Positions 1-8,615 of a stretch of DNA of 9,035 nucleotides are shown here, one piece after another; position 1 is the first letter of the stretch; each line of letters opens with the position of its first letter. This DNA is from JAAZVM01 sp041642635 (GTDB taxonomy: Bacteria; Patescibacteriota; Gracilibacteria; BD1-5; UBA6164). Under the pieces are notes generated by a model that had not been told where the DNA came from, ran no database searches, and worked only from the letters and a program-made list of their open reading frames with translations. The DNA lies in NCBI GenBank assembly GCA_041642635.1, contig JBEPWB010000049.1, positions 1-9,035 of the forward strand, in the 5' to 3' direction. The position numbers were made by a program, and so were the translations under genes.

Positions 1-532
1 AATCAATATTTTCATCAAATCATTTTATTGTGGTCAAGAAATCTCTTTTTATTAACAAATTCAAAATTCATTTAATATAAAATTTTTCTAATAATTTATC
101 ATAAAGATTTCAACTATAATTATTTAATTCAATTGTTTTTTTGTTTTTTCTTTTATATTCGACTCCTGATAAAACAGCTCATAAATTTTTTATTTTTGAA
201 GTTTTGAATTTTTGTAACTGAACCTCAATTTTTTCTGGTAATAATTCATCATCGTCATCCAAAAAATTTATATATTTTCAGCTTGATAACTCTAATCATT
301 TATTTCTAGAATAACTAGGTCATTTATTAGACGAATTTTTATAGTATTTAATTCTATTATCAAAAAATTTTTCTATAATTTTTTTAGTATTATCAGAACT
401 AAAATCATCTATTATTATTATTTCAATATTTTTATAATTCTGATTAATACAAGATTCAATTGCTTTTTTTATATATTTAGATCTATTATATGTTGGTATA
501 ATTATACTAACTATAGGATTATTATTTTGCAT
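1..532 (-). CDS. GT2 family glycosyltransferase, copy A (C-terminus outside window)
   Basis: A family 2 (GT-A fold) glycosyltransferase, which would transfer a sugar from a nucleotide-sugar donor in the cytoplasm, probably during surface glycan synthesis; the sugar and acceptor cannot be told. With UGA = Gly the frame is open from the ATG at 530-532 to the left edge (about 177 codons). Residues 7-15 read IVSIIIPTY, the first GT2 strand. The nucleotide-binding IIIIDDFSSDNT follows at about 37-48. Gly71 (TGA, 320-322) opens GPSYSRNKG, matching the family's G-x-x-x-ARN-x-G. FLDDDDE at 90-96 is the metal-binding DxD region, and GFDE (Gly is TGA) appears near the left edge. The gene starts 1 nt after the stop of its upstream neighbour, with no clear Shine-Dalgarno, so translational coupling is likely. 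It is a close paralogue of the gene at 534-1337. Family is certain; specificity is unknown. Confidence 0.93.
182..280. repeat. direct repeat, left copy (partner 987-1085)
   Basis: This stretch of glycosyltransferase copy A is nearly identical in DNA to 987-1085 in copy B, without gaps, at an offset of 805 bp. The shared block encodes YINFLDDDDELLPEKIE and then QLQKFKTSKIKNLG. Flanking sequence is clearly more diverged. The offset equals gene length plus the 1-nt gap, which is what a tandem gene duplication would leave; the high identity of this block suggests recent origin, selection on the acceptor region, or gene conversion. Confidence 0.85.
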
Positions 533-533
533 A

Positions 534-1337
534 TTAAAATAATAGTAAATAAATTTTTTTTCAAAAGATTAATCAAACAAAATATTTAAAAAATAAATAA
601 TGGTATCTAAAAAAATTATACATAAACATTTTATTTTCTTTAAAATCTTTTTTATATTTTTTATATAAATAAAATGTTCAACAAAGCTTTTTTTTAAAGT
701 TATAACTTATCTGATTTTCTGATTCATTTTGTATAGATACTAATGTTCATAAAAAATCATAATTATAATATTGACTGATTTGTATCATCAAATCATATTC
801 TTGATTTGATTGAAGTAATTCATCAAAACTAACTTTTTCAAAAACTTGTTTTTTTATAAGCATTTGCTGAGTTCAATAAACACAATAACTTTTTAACAAA
901 TCTTTATAAATATTTCATGATTTTCTATTTTTTTTTATTTTATTTATATCACTTCTTTTGTATTCAACATCTCAAGTAATTACTCACAAATTTTTTATTT
1001 TTGAAGTTTTAAATTTTTGTAACTGCATTTCTATTTTTTCTGGTAATAACTCATCATCATCATCCAAAAAATTTATATATTCTCATCCTGATAATTGCAC
1101 TCATTTATTTCTAGAATAATTAGGTCATTTATTTGATGAGTTTTTATAATACTTAATTCTTTTGTCTACAATGCTGTCTACAATCTGTCTAGTATCATCA
1201 GAACTATAATCATCAATAATAATTATTTCTATGTTTTGATATGTTTGATTAATACACGAATTAATTGATCTGATTAAATATTTTGATCTATTATGAGTTG
1301 GTATAATAATACTAACTAAAAAATTATTATTTTGCAT
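534..1337 (-). CDS. GT2 family glycosyltransferase, copy B (tandem duplicate of copy A)
   Basis: A complete 267-residue GT2 glycosyltransferase read with UGA = Gly; stop TAA at 534-536. The protein has VSIIIPTHNRS near the N-terminus, IIIIDDYSSDDT at about 37-48, Gly71 (TGA) in GPNYSRNKG, and the DxD motif FLDDDDE at 90-96. A later FDE segment (SFDELL) is followed by a basic, aromatic C-terminal tail. Motif positions are identical to copy A. I chose the ATG at 1335-1337 over the TTG at 1347-1349 because copy A starts with the same MQNNN and because it gives a usual 11-nt overlap with the upstream gene's stop (1327). It probably acts in the cytoplasm on a lipid-linked or surface glycan precursor; donor and acceptor are unknown. 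The SFDE replaces the more usual GxFDE. Confidence 0.93.
987..1085. repeat. direct repeat, right copy (partner 182-280)
   Basis: Partner of the block at 182-280, inside glycosyltransferase copy B. Only scattered base differences are seen by eye over about 100 bp, in the same reading register. Similar but less perfect matches link 306-355 to 1111-1160 and 485-532 to 1290-1337, all at the same 805-bp offset. Confidence 0.85.
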
Positions 1338-2157
1338 CTTGGTATTCAAGTTTTTGAAATAAATAAAGTATTATACTATTAGGTAAAATAAATAAAAAAT
1401 ACATACTAATATGATATATAAAATTTTTAATAGAAAAATATTTTTTTGTAAAAATATATTTTCTTTGTATTTTTAGAGTATTTTTTAAAGTTAATTTTAG
1501 ATGATTTGATTTTCATTGATTTTGATAAAATCTATATTTTACCAAATATTTATCAATATTTGCAAGCTTGTATCAATTATCAAAAATTCTAAACCGCAGT
1601 TCATAATCTTGTGCCCTTTCATATTCATTATTATAAAATCATATTTTTTGTATAATTTTTTTTCTAATCATTACAGATGGTTGAGCTAAGGGAGATTTTT
1701 TTATAATAATTTTTCAAACCTTTTTATTATTTTCTGGATATTTTCTATATCAAATAATTTTTCAATTTTTATTTATTATTATTGTATTAGTTCAAACAAT
1801 TCAATAAGATTTATTATTTTGTAAAAAATCATATTGAATTTTTAATCTGTCAATATGAGAAATATCATCTGAATCATTAACAGCTATAAATTTACTATGA
1901 TTACTTATCTTATTTAATAATTTATTTCTTGTTTTTACAACTCATAAATTTTTTTTATTTCTAAATAATCTTATTCTGCTATCTACTTTAGAATATTTCT
2001 TTAATATTTCAAAACTTCAATCAGTTGAACAATCATCAATAATTATAAATTCAAAATATTCAAATGTTTGATTCAAAATACTTTTAACAGAATCTTCTAA
2101 ATATGCTTTTGTATTATATACTGGCATTATAACAGATATTTTTGGTTTACTATTCAT
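1327..2157 (-). CDS. GT2 family glycosyltransferase, third gene of cluster
   Basis: A complete 276-residue GT2 glycosyltransferase, ATG at 2155-2157, stop TAA at 1327-1329, read with UGA = Gly. The N-terminus MNSKPKISVIMPVYNT is the typical GT2 beginning. IIIDDCSTDGS lies at about 38-48, NLGVVKTRN follows with its Gly written TGA, and VNDSDD at 93-98 occupies the DxD metal site. Residues 182-190 (AQDYELRFR) match the conserved ED/QD-Y-x-L-x-x-R catalytic-base region. The last 70 residues are basic and aromatic, consistent with peripheral membrane contact. It is first in a run of three GT2 genes and overlaps the start of the next by 11 nt, so the three are almost surely one operon. It is much less similar to copies A and B than they are to each other. 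Substrate cannot be inferred. Confidence 0.94.
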
Positions 2158-2184
2158 ATTTTTGAAAAAAAATTAACTATAAAA

Positions 2185-2190
2185 AGTATA
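2185..2190 (-). promoter_or_regulatory. possible -10 box for the glycosyltransferase operon
   Basis: On the minus strand this reads TATACT, about 28 nt before the ATG of the first glycosyltransferase and just past the terminator of mgtE. A promoter is expected here because the terminator should separate the two units. No good -35 box is seen (it would fall inside the hairpin), so the call is weak. Confidence 0.3.
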
Positions 2191-2192
2191 AC

Positions 2193-2231
2193 AAAAAAAC
2201 CATTATTTAAAAATTTAAATAATGGTTTTTT
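2193..2231 (-). terminator. rho-independent terminator after mgtE
   Basis: Perfect inverted repeat: 2194-2211 pairs with 2214-2231 (up to 18 bp; the real loop would be larger). The centre is AT-rich with one CC/GG step. Read leftwards it is followed by a T run formed by 2199-2193. It begins 4 nt past the mgtE stop at 2236. Because the outer arms are A and T runs it could also stop rightward transcripts, but no plus-strand gene leads into it. Confidence 0.85.
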
Positions 2232-2235
2232 AAAT

Positions 2236-3591
2236 TTAAAACCCAATAATTATTTTTGAAATACTAAAAAATATTAAGATTCCAAAAATATCATTACTTG
2301 TTGTTATAAAAGGTCCGGTTGCCATTGCTGGATTTATTCAAAATCTATTAAGAATTAATGGGACAAAAGTTCAAATCATTGAAGCTAATAATATAACGCA
2401 AATTAACGAAATACAAACTGCAAAAACAACAACTAATTCAAAACCAAAAAGATAAAATCAAAAAGCCAGCAAAAGCAAAGCAAGAATTATTCAGTTAACC
2501 AAACTTAGTGATAATTCTTTTAAAAATCTTGAAAAAATTCATCATTTTAAGCTACCGTTAGCAAGAGCTTGTACAACTAGCGCACTTGATTGGACTCAGA
2601 CATTTCAAGCCATTGCAGCAATTAAAGGTGTAAAGAAAAATAGTTCAGAATTTGTTTCCATAGCTCACTGAAATCATCACAAAACTAAAACTGCCATCAA
2701 TCAACCAAAAAGTGCCAGAACAAGCCAAGGTAAACGAGCTTTTACAAGATATCTAAGTTTATCTCATTCTTCTACATCATCTAATATTCAAGAAGCCAAG
2801 TTATAGTTTCATTCTGCAGTATCTCTAACAAAATCCATAACATCATCAACCGTAATACGACCAACTAATTTATTTTTTTTGTTAACTACTGGAATTGCTT
2901 CCATATTATATTTTTCCATAACATATGCTACTTCGCTAGCTGGTGTATCTGTCTCAACAAAATCAATTCTTTTTTTTCTGATTTCTTCAACTGTTTTGTT
3001 TCCAGGAGCAGAGATTAAATCTTTTAAACTCACTCTTCAAATCAAAACTCAAGAATTAGTAACAATATAAACACTATGAACTCTATCGACTTCTTGTGCT
3101 TGTTTCCTTACTTCTGTCAAACATTGATCAATTGTCCAGTTTTTGTTCACTTCGATATATTCTTTTGCCATTAAAGCACCAGCAGTTCACTCTTCATATC
3201 AAGCTAATTCTGTAATTTCTCCTACGTGCTCTTTATCTTTTATTAGTTTTAAAACCTGTTCTCTTTTTTCATCATCAGAAATTTCTCACAAAATATCAGC
3301 TGCATCATCTGTCTCCATTTCTTCCAAAATATTTGCCAAATGATCTAGCATAATATGTTCCAAAATATCTCTTCTATCTTCTTTTTCTAGCTCAGAAATA
3401 AACCTAGAAGCTTTGGGAAAACTCAGGTTTTTAACTATTAATAATAATTCATTTTTTGAGAGTTCACTAGCTATTTCCGCCAAATCTGCAGAGTGAACAT
3501 TTTTTAAGAATTCTGCCAAATTTATTTCAATAGATTCAGAGATTAAATCTCTGATTGTACTCAATAATTCTCAATTTCTTTCATAATCCAT
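2236..3591 (-). CDS. mgtE: Magnesium transporter MgtE, with two apparent compensating frameshifts
   Basis: MgtE forms a dimeric Mg2+ channel in the inner membrane, gated by its cytosolic domains. ATG at 3589-3591; stop TAA at 2236-2238; span equals 452 codons, the family's usual size. Residues 1-135 form the MgtE N domain (HSADLAEI, DDAADILGE), about 140-260 a CBS pair (GRVSLKDLI, GRITVDDVMDF), then the transmembrane domain with RLPWL at 286-290 and GNVGVQSS at 329-336 (both Gly are TGA). Near the end INPAMATGPFITTSNDI matches the family's last helix with its conserved Asp; the usual DPA Asp is Asn here. Between about 2526 and 2460 the family-like reading lies in another frame, while the main frame has a TAA at 2494-2496; strict translation would stop after 365 residues. 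The upstream TTG at 3562-3564 is not the start, as the frame continues through a TGA Gly to the ATG. The 72-nt leader is too short for a Mg2+ riboswitch. Confidence 0.92.
2460..2526 (-). other. double frameshift segment inside mgtE
   Basis: Reading leftwards, the mgtE frame enters a T5A5 run (2521-2517 are T and 2526-2522 are A on the plus strand) and then meets TAA at 2494-2496. Dropping one base in that run gives LKELSLSLVNGIILALLLLA, exactly the hydrophobic helix expected after the GNVG segment. Adding one base at the T4 run complementary to 2460-2463 restores the original frame, which then reads to the proper MgtE C-terminus. The two shifts cancel out. Sequencing error in homopolymers, transcriptional slippage or real mutation are all possible. 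Confidence 0.8.
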
Positions 3592-3604
3592 ACAAAAAAT
3601 TTTT

Positions 3605-3628
3605 ACAAAAATATTTTTTTATTTTTGT
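3605..3628 (-). other. AT-only hairpin in the mgtE leader
   Basis: 3605-3613 and 3620-3628 form a 9-bp perfect inverted repeat with a 6-nt loop, between the surface-protein stop (3664) and the mgtE ATG (3591). It has only one G-C pair. It could be a weak terminator for the upstream gene or merely a by-product of AT richness. Confidence 0.3.
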
Positions 3629-3629
3629 G

Positions 3630-3657
3630 TATATAATAACAATTTTTGTCTAAACAA
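3630..3657 (-). promoter_or_regulatory. possible mgtE promoter
   Basis: On the minus strand TTGTTT (3657-3652) and TATATA (3635-3630) are 16 nt apart, a reasonable -35/-10 pair, and lie about 40 nt before the mgtE ATG. In such AT-rich DNA chance matches are common. Confidence 0.35.
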
Positions 3658-3663
3658 GCAAAT

Positions 3664-5403
3664 TTAAAAATAATTATATTTTTTGTTAAAAAAATATAAA
3701 AAAGCTCAAAACATTCAAAAAATAACTAATAATAAAAAATAAATTATATAATTTTTATTAAAACTATTTTCTTCTTTTAATTCTTCTTGAATAATTTTTT
3801 CTTCATCTAATTTTTTTTCATTATCATCAGTTTTTGATAATTCTTCAAAATCAACTTCTTCTTTTAAAGAATTATTTTCTTGTGAAGAGTTATCAATTTT
3901 TGATTCTCTGAACTCAACATCAAAATATGAATTATATTCTCTAGAAAATTTGTCTAAAGCAGTCAATTTTACTGAATATAATCAGTAATTTTTATAATTA
4001 ATGTATGATGGATTTATTCAAGAGTAAGTTTCTCAGTTTCAAAAACTCCAAAATATTTCTTCTATATTTCAAGTTGAATTACTAGCATCAAAATTGATAC
4101 TGCAAGTTTCATAACAAATAATTTTATCATCTAACAATTCTTTATTTTGTCATATTTGTCATTGAACCTCGATTTTTAATTTTATTTCTTCGTAATTTTT
4201 AGAAAGAAGTATTTCACTATTTTCAGAATTATTTTGTCATAAAGTTTTTTCTGAAATATTATTTTCATCCGAAATATTTTTATCAATGTTTTCTTCTAAA
4301 TCTTTTTCACCAATATTATTTTCTTTTAATTCTGATTCTTCTTGAATAATTTTATTTTTTCAAGTTACTTCGAGATTTAAAAAATCTCTATCCATTTCTC
4401 ACTGGTAATCTATAACTTCTAGCATTATTTGATAAAATCCTTTTTCAAAAATTATTGAATCTGGATCTTCTCAATCAAAATATTTTTGGTTTCAAAAGTT
4501 CCAAAAATAAGTCAAGTCTTCTCAGCTAGATTTTCTTCCATCAAGATTTAAGCTACAATTATCAACATTATCACAAATAAAAGTATTTCATTTTATCATT
4601 TGGTTTTGTGTTAATCATCATTGAAGAGTTATTTTTGCTTCAACGTTAATTTTTTGGTACAGATTTCTAAAAACAAAAAAAGTATTTTTACAAGTATCTG
4701 GATAATTTTCATCACAAACTTCAAGAGTTACTTGATGTTTTCATTTTCAGAATTTTAAATGTTTAGGATTACATCAATAAATAGTAAAATCATCTCAAAA
4801 ATCCCAATAGCAAGTCAAGTCTCTTCCTTTTGTATCATATTTAAAATTGATATTACATTCCAAATCATAACAATAATTTCTATCATCAAGTCAAGATTGG
4901 ACAATTACTTTTGGTTTATCAAAAATAATTTTTTCACTGATTATTCTACTATCATAATTATAATTTGAATTATTTTCGTTACTATTATCTTCATTATTTT
5001 CTTCATCAGAAGAATCATTTTCTTCAGAATCATAAAAATTTATAGATTTATTATTTTCACTGCTGGAATAAGTAACAGAATCTATTAATTTTTCATTTGA
5101 ATCATATAAAAATAATTCTTCGTTAGAGTTATTTAGAATAATTTCTGTTTGAGGTCTAAAATATTTTTTTGTAGATCAAGATTCCAAAAAATCATCTCAA
5201 AAAATAAATTGCTTTTCTGCCTTATCTGACAAAATATAATTTTTTAGACTTTTTCATGAATCTCAATTATTTTTTATAATAACGTATTCTTGCGTAGAAT
5301 CATTATCTGTGTTTGGCATTATTTCATAAATAACAAAATCTGAAAAAACATTTTTTATAAAAAAAACATTCAAAAAAATAATAAGTAAAAATATTTTTTT
5401 CAT
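3664..5403 (-). CDS. Exported, membrane-anchored surface protein: lamin-tail domain plus three PKD domains
   Basis: A 579-residue protein, ATG at 5401-5403, TAA at 3664-3666, read through dozens of TGA Gly codons. Residues 1-21 are a signal peptide (MKK, hydrophobic core, likely cut after VFS). About 22-118 resemble a lamin-tail domain: FVIYEIMPN, then EYVIIKNNG, and LYDSNEKLIDSVTYSS at the end. Three PKD domains follow, at about 165-245, 249-335 and 402-490, with WDFGDD (200), WNFGN (301) and WSFGNGET (452); each ends in the G-x-Y/H-x-V-x-L strand. Each PKD has a close Cys pair 17-18 residues before that Trp (178/183, 277/283, 430/434); the first has six Cys in all. Acidic Asn/Glu-rich linkers separate the domains. 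Residues about 551-572 form one membrane helix followed by NKKYNYF, a C-terminal anchor. PKD and LTD domains mediate extracellular protein or glycan contacts, so an adhesin or host-contact role is plausible but inferred. No enzyme domain is seen. Confidence 0.9.
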
Positions 5404-5436
5404 TATTTTTTTAATTAAAATATGAGAGCAAAAATT

Positions 5437-5442
5437 ATTATA
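5437..5442 (-). promoter_or_regulatory. -10 box for the surface protein gene
   Basis: Perfect TATAAT on the minus strand, about 34 nt before the ATG at 5403 and just beyond the terminator of the upstream gene, where a new promoter is expected. No convincing -35 box lies 16-18 nt upstream. Confidence 0.45.
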
Positions 5443-5465
5443 CTATCCTCACATTAAAATTATAT

Positions 5466-5501
5466 TAAAAAGAGTAAGTTTTTTATCTAAAAAACTTACT
5501 C
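5466..5501 (-). terminator. rho-independent terminator overlapping the end of the DUF2304-GT2 gene
   Basis: Perfect 13-bp stem: 5489-5501 (read first on the minus strand) pairs with 5472-5484, with the 4-nt loop 5485-5488. Five T residues follow on the minus strand (5471-5466). The stem contains GAGTAAG/CTTACTC, giving it unusual strength for this AT-rich sequence. The gene's TAA stop (5485-5483) sits at the loop, so the last codons form the first arm. Confidence 0.88.
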
Positions 5502-6511
5502 CAAATAATTCTTATAGCAATATTTATTGCATTTGATGATTTTTGTCATTTATTAATACTGTATTTTGTGTATTTTATATTTACAGGAACCTCTCATATT
5601 TTTATATCATTTTCGTTTAACTGATCAATTAACTCTGAAGCATAAGCCATATTTTCAATTGTTAAATTTATTTTTTTAATTGTTTCATATCTAAAAGCTC
5701 TAAGTCAATTATGAGGATCTGATAAATTAACACTGCTTATAAAAAAAGTAAAAATTCTTCATAAAAACAAAGTTATTTTTCTACTTGTTTTTATATTTGT
5801 TTTTGATCAAGTAATAAATCTACTACCAAAAACAGCTCATAATTCTTTATTTGAGTCTAATTTTTTGATAAATTTATCTACATCTTTTATGTCATGTTGA
5901 CCGTCTGCATCAAAAGTAACAATATATTTACAATTAACAAATCTTTTAATATATTCAAATCAAGTTTGCAAAGCAGCTCCAGCTCAACAATTCATCATAT
6001 GATTTACTACAAAAATTTTATCAGAATAATTTTGTAAAATATTTTTTGTGTTATCTTTTGATCAATCATTTACAACTAAAATATTTTTATAATTTGCTTC
6101 TAGGATTTTATCCAAAACTCTTTTTATAACTTTTTCTTCATTATATGCTCTGATTAAAATTATCGTTTCAAAATTATTTGGGTTTTTCTCAAAATTATTT
6201 AAGGAATGTTCTCTCACAAGTGAAGTTATAGTATCTCTATTTTCTATTACTTTTTTTAACAATAATAACACAAAATAAAGCAAAAATATTATAGAAGCAT
6301 AAACCAAAACATCTGCTCATCTAGCAACTCAAAAAACTCTTCAAATAGAATTTAAAATATTTGGGAAAAAAGTAAAAGATAAAAGTCATCATCAAACTCA
6401 TATAAATATCAAAAAATGCAAAGCATTAAATTTTTGTTTTTTTGCAATATCGATTGATAATATAAGCATGATTATTCAAGATATTATAAAAAAGAATTCT
6501 AATAAAGTCAT
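5483..6511 (-). CDS. DUF2304 membrane domain fused to a DPM1-like GT2 glycosyltransferase
   Basis: A 342-residue protein, ATG at 6509-6511, TAA at 5483-5485. The N-terminal 105 residues are membrane helices ending in RVFGVARGADVLVY, a helix and LVREHSL, which I recognise as the DUF2304 family. From about 113 a GT2 domain follows: TIILIRAYNEE, VVNDGSKDN (Gly150 is TGA), GAGAALQTGFEY, then the DxD motif FDADGQHD at 200-207 and DPHNGLRAF at 265-273. The end, YSINKGQKSSNAI, is typical of dolichol/polyprenyl-phosphate sugar transferases. Such enzymes usually move a sugar onto undecaprenyl phosphate at the inner face of the membrane, for later use on glycans or proteins. In many bacteria DUF2304 is a separate small gene beside the transferase; here both are one chain. 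A TTG at 6305-6307 would be a false start, because the frame continues upstream to the ATG. The donor sugar is not known. Confidence 0.92.
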
Positions 6512-6574
6512 TATTTTTATTTAGTGAAGTACAAAAAGTAATATTTTTTGGGGAAAAATTTGTTATAATATAAC
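6512..6574 (-). other. short gap between recG and the DUF2304-GT2 gene
   Basis: Sixty-three bases without a gene. They hold a small perfect inverted repeat, GTTATA-A-TATAAC at 6562-6574, directly after the recG stop, and AT runs. There is no T-tailed hairpin, no Shine-Dalgarno and no clear promoter. Read-through from recG into the glycosyltransferase is therefore possible. Confidence 0.4.
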
Positions 6575-8587
6575 TTATTTATCAGTTTTTTCAAATAATT
6601 CTTCAATATCTTCTCTTATTTGACTGATAAGTTCAAGATCAGTTAATTCAGCAATTTTTAAATCTGGAATTCAACTTTGTCTAACTCAATAAACTTCTCA
6701 AGGTCATCTTAATTCCAAATCTATTTCTGCTAATTCAAATCAATTATTAGTTTTCTCCATTGCTTTTAGTCTATCTGTAGATTTTCAGCTAGTTGGGAAA
6801 AGATAACAATACGATTGGTTTGCTCATCTTCAAACTCTTCATCTAAATTGATGAAGTTGGCTTAGTCAAAATCTTTCTGCTCACTCTATACACATAATTG
6901 TAGAGTTTGGAACATTTACTCAGACTTCAACAACGCTTGTACTAGATAAAACTTGTATTTTGTTTTCTGCAAATTCTTTCATTATCATATCTTTTTCTTT
7001 TGGTCTCATTTTACCATGCAAAAGTCAGACTTTGAAAGGAGCAAATATTACTTCAAGATTTTCATAAGTATTTATAGCATTTGCTAAATCCATTTTTTCT
7101 GATTCTTCAACTAAAGGATTGACCCAAAAAACTTGTCTTCATTTTTCTAATTCACTTCTAATAAAAAGCTCTATTTGTTGTCTTTCTTCATCATTTTTAG
7201 CGACTTTTGTGAATATATCTTTTCTTCATTTTGGGTACTCGTTTATAATTGACAAATCTTGATCTCAATAAAGAGTAAGCGCCAAAGTACGAGGAATAGG
7301 AGTTGCTGTCATATTTAGATTATGTGGAACTAATCATGTTTTGTTACCAAATCATTTTTCTAATATTTCTCTTTGTTTTACTCAAAATCTATGTTGTTCA
7401 TCTACAACTACAAATCACAAATTATAAAAAACGACATCTTCTTGAACAAGAGCATGTGTTCAAATAACAATATCAACATTTCAAGTCACAATATCTGATT
7501 TTACAGCTTTTTTTTGCTTAGCAGTAACACTTCAAACTAACAAATGTGAACTTATTCAAAACTTCATCAAAAAATCCTGCATTCATTCAAAATGTTGACG
7601 AGCAAGGATTTCAGTCGGAGCCATAATTGATGCTTGAAATTTTTCTCAATATTTAGAACTCTCAATAATTGCATGAATTCAGGCAACAAAAGCAACTGCA
7701 GTTTTTCACGTTCAAACATCTCACTCTAATAATCTTTGCATCGAGTGAGTTTTTTCCATATCTTTTAAGATTTGAAAAAGTACAATTTTTTGATGATTTG
7801 TAAATTCAAAAGGAAAATAAGCAAGCAATTCTTTTACTAATTCAGGATTCATCTTTATTCACAAACTTCTTCATTCAGTTTGTTTAAAACTCTGCATTTT
7901 TGCTCAGATTGACTTGTAATTTATCTCAAATAATTCTCAGTATGCAAGCCTATATTTTGCAACCTCAATATCGTCTTTGTTCCTAGGAAAATGCACTCTC
8001 AAAACTGCATCTCTTTTGCTGATAAAATTATATTTTTTTATTATTTCAGCTGGTAAATCCTCAAAAATATCTTTTATAAATTGCTTTACAAGAGACATTT
8101 TTCATTCTATCCATTTACTTGGAATATAGTTAAGTTCTGGATAAATAGGAACAATTTCACCTGATAATTTTTCCATATCAGTTTCGACATCTGGAGATTG
8201 AAAAGTTAGTTTTCAAAAAGCATATTTTACTTTTCAATTAACAATTACTTTTTTTCACTCTGATCACTTTAATTGAGTTGCTAAATATTTTCTATTGAAC
8301 CAAACAGCTTCACTCAAAAATCAGTTTTTGTCTTCTAGAGTAGCTTTTGTAAGTATTTTATTATTAGAAGTTTTTTGTGAGTTTATAGAAACTAATTTTA
8401 CAAAAATAGTATTTTTTTCTTTGATATTTATAAGAGAAAAACTATCCAAAATATTTGTTCTGTCTTCATAATCTCTAGGAAAATGATTTAACAAATCAGC
8501 CACAGTTAAAACTCAAGCCTTTTCTAAAGCCTTGATATAATTATCAGTAGTTCTAAGAAGAGTTTTAGTTAGTCTTTCCCCTAGCAT
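6575..8587 (-). CDS. recG: ATP-dependent DNA helicase RecG
   Basis: RecG is a cytoplasmic superfamily 2 helicase that reverses stalled replication forks and processes branched recombination intermediates. The 670-residue protein (ATG 8585-8587, TAA 6575-6577) is close to the usual length of about 680-690. The N-terminus has the wedge-domain entry LLNHFPRDYED. Walker A is GDVGTGKT at 289-296, with all three Gly encoded by TGA. APTEILARQH, GTHALVQ, DEQH (396-399) with RFGVKQRE, TATPIPRTLALT, and helicase motif VI RGRVGRG at 582-588 follow. The RecG-specific ending RGPGEVYGVRQSGIPD starts at 627, again with Gly as TGA. The GTG at 8501-8503 is internal; the true frame continues to the ATG, giving MLGERLTKTLLR. 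It is divergent from rsmG and stands 63 nt upstream of the glycosyltransferase gene. All catalytic motifs are intact, so the gene looks functional. Confidence 0.98.
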
Positions 8588-8615
8588 TTTATTTTTTCAT
8601 AAAATATATACACTA

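Noticed and set aside
1347..1349. TTG start for glycosyltransferase copy B
   Set aside because: The ATG at 1335-1337 matches the start of copy A (MQNNN) and is a better start codon.
2505..2530. Classical -1 programmed frameshift in mgtE
   Set aside because: A T-TTA-AAA heptamer is in phase, but the -1 frame ends within five codons (AAG AAT TAT CAC TAA). The family-like reading needs the +1 frame instead, so the canonical mechanism does not fit.
2879..3343. Plus-strand open frames of 63 and 66 residues
   Set aside because: They are antisense to the CBS and N domains of mgtE and show no family features.
3592..3663. Mg2+ riboswitch (M-box) before mgtE
   Set aside because: The leader is only 72 nt, nearly all A and T, far too short and unstructured for an M-box.
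4090..4900. DNA-level tandem repeats in the surface protein gene
   Set aside because: The three PKD domains resemble each other in protein motifs only; the DNA is too diverged to call repeats.
4759..4968. Plus-strand open frame of 69 residues
   Set aside because: It is antisense to the first PKD domain of the surface protein; Ile/Ser-rich composition is the mirror of the coding strand.
3664..5403. Decayed region with many stop codons
   Set aside because: All apparent stops are TGA; with UGA = Gly one 580-codon frame runs from signal peptide to membrane anchor.
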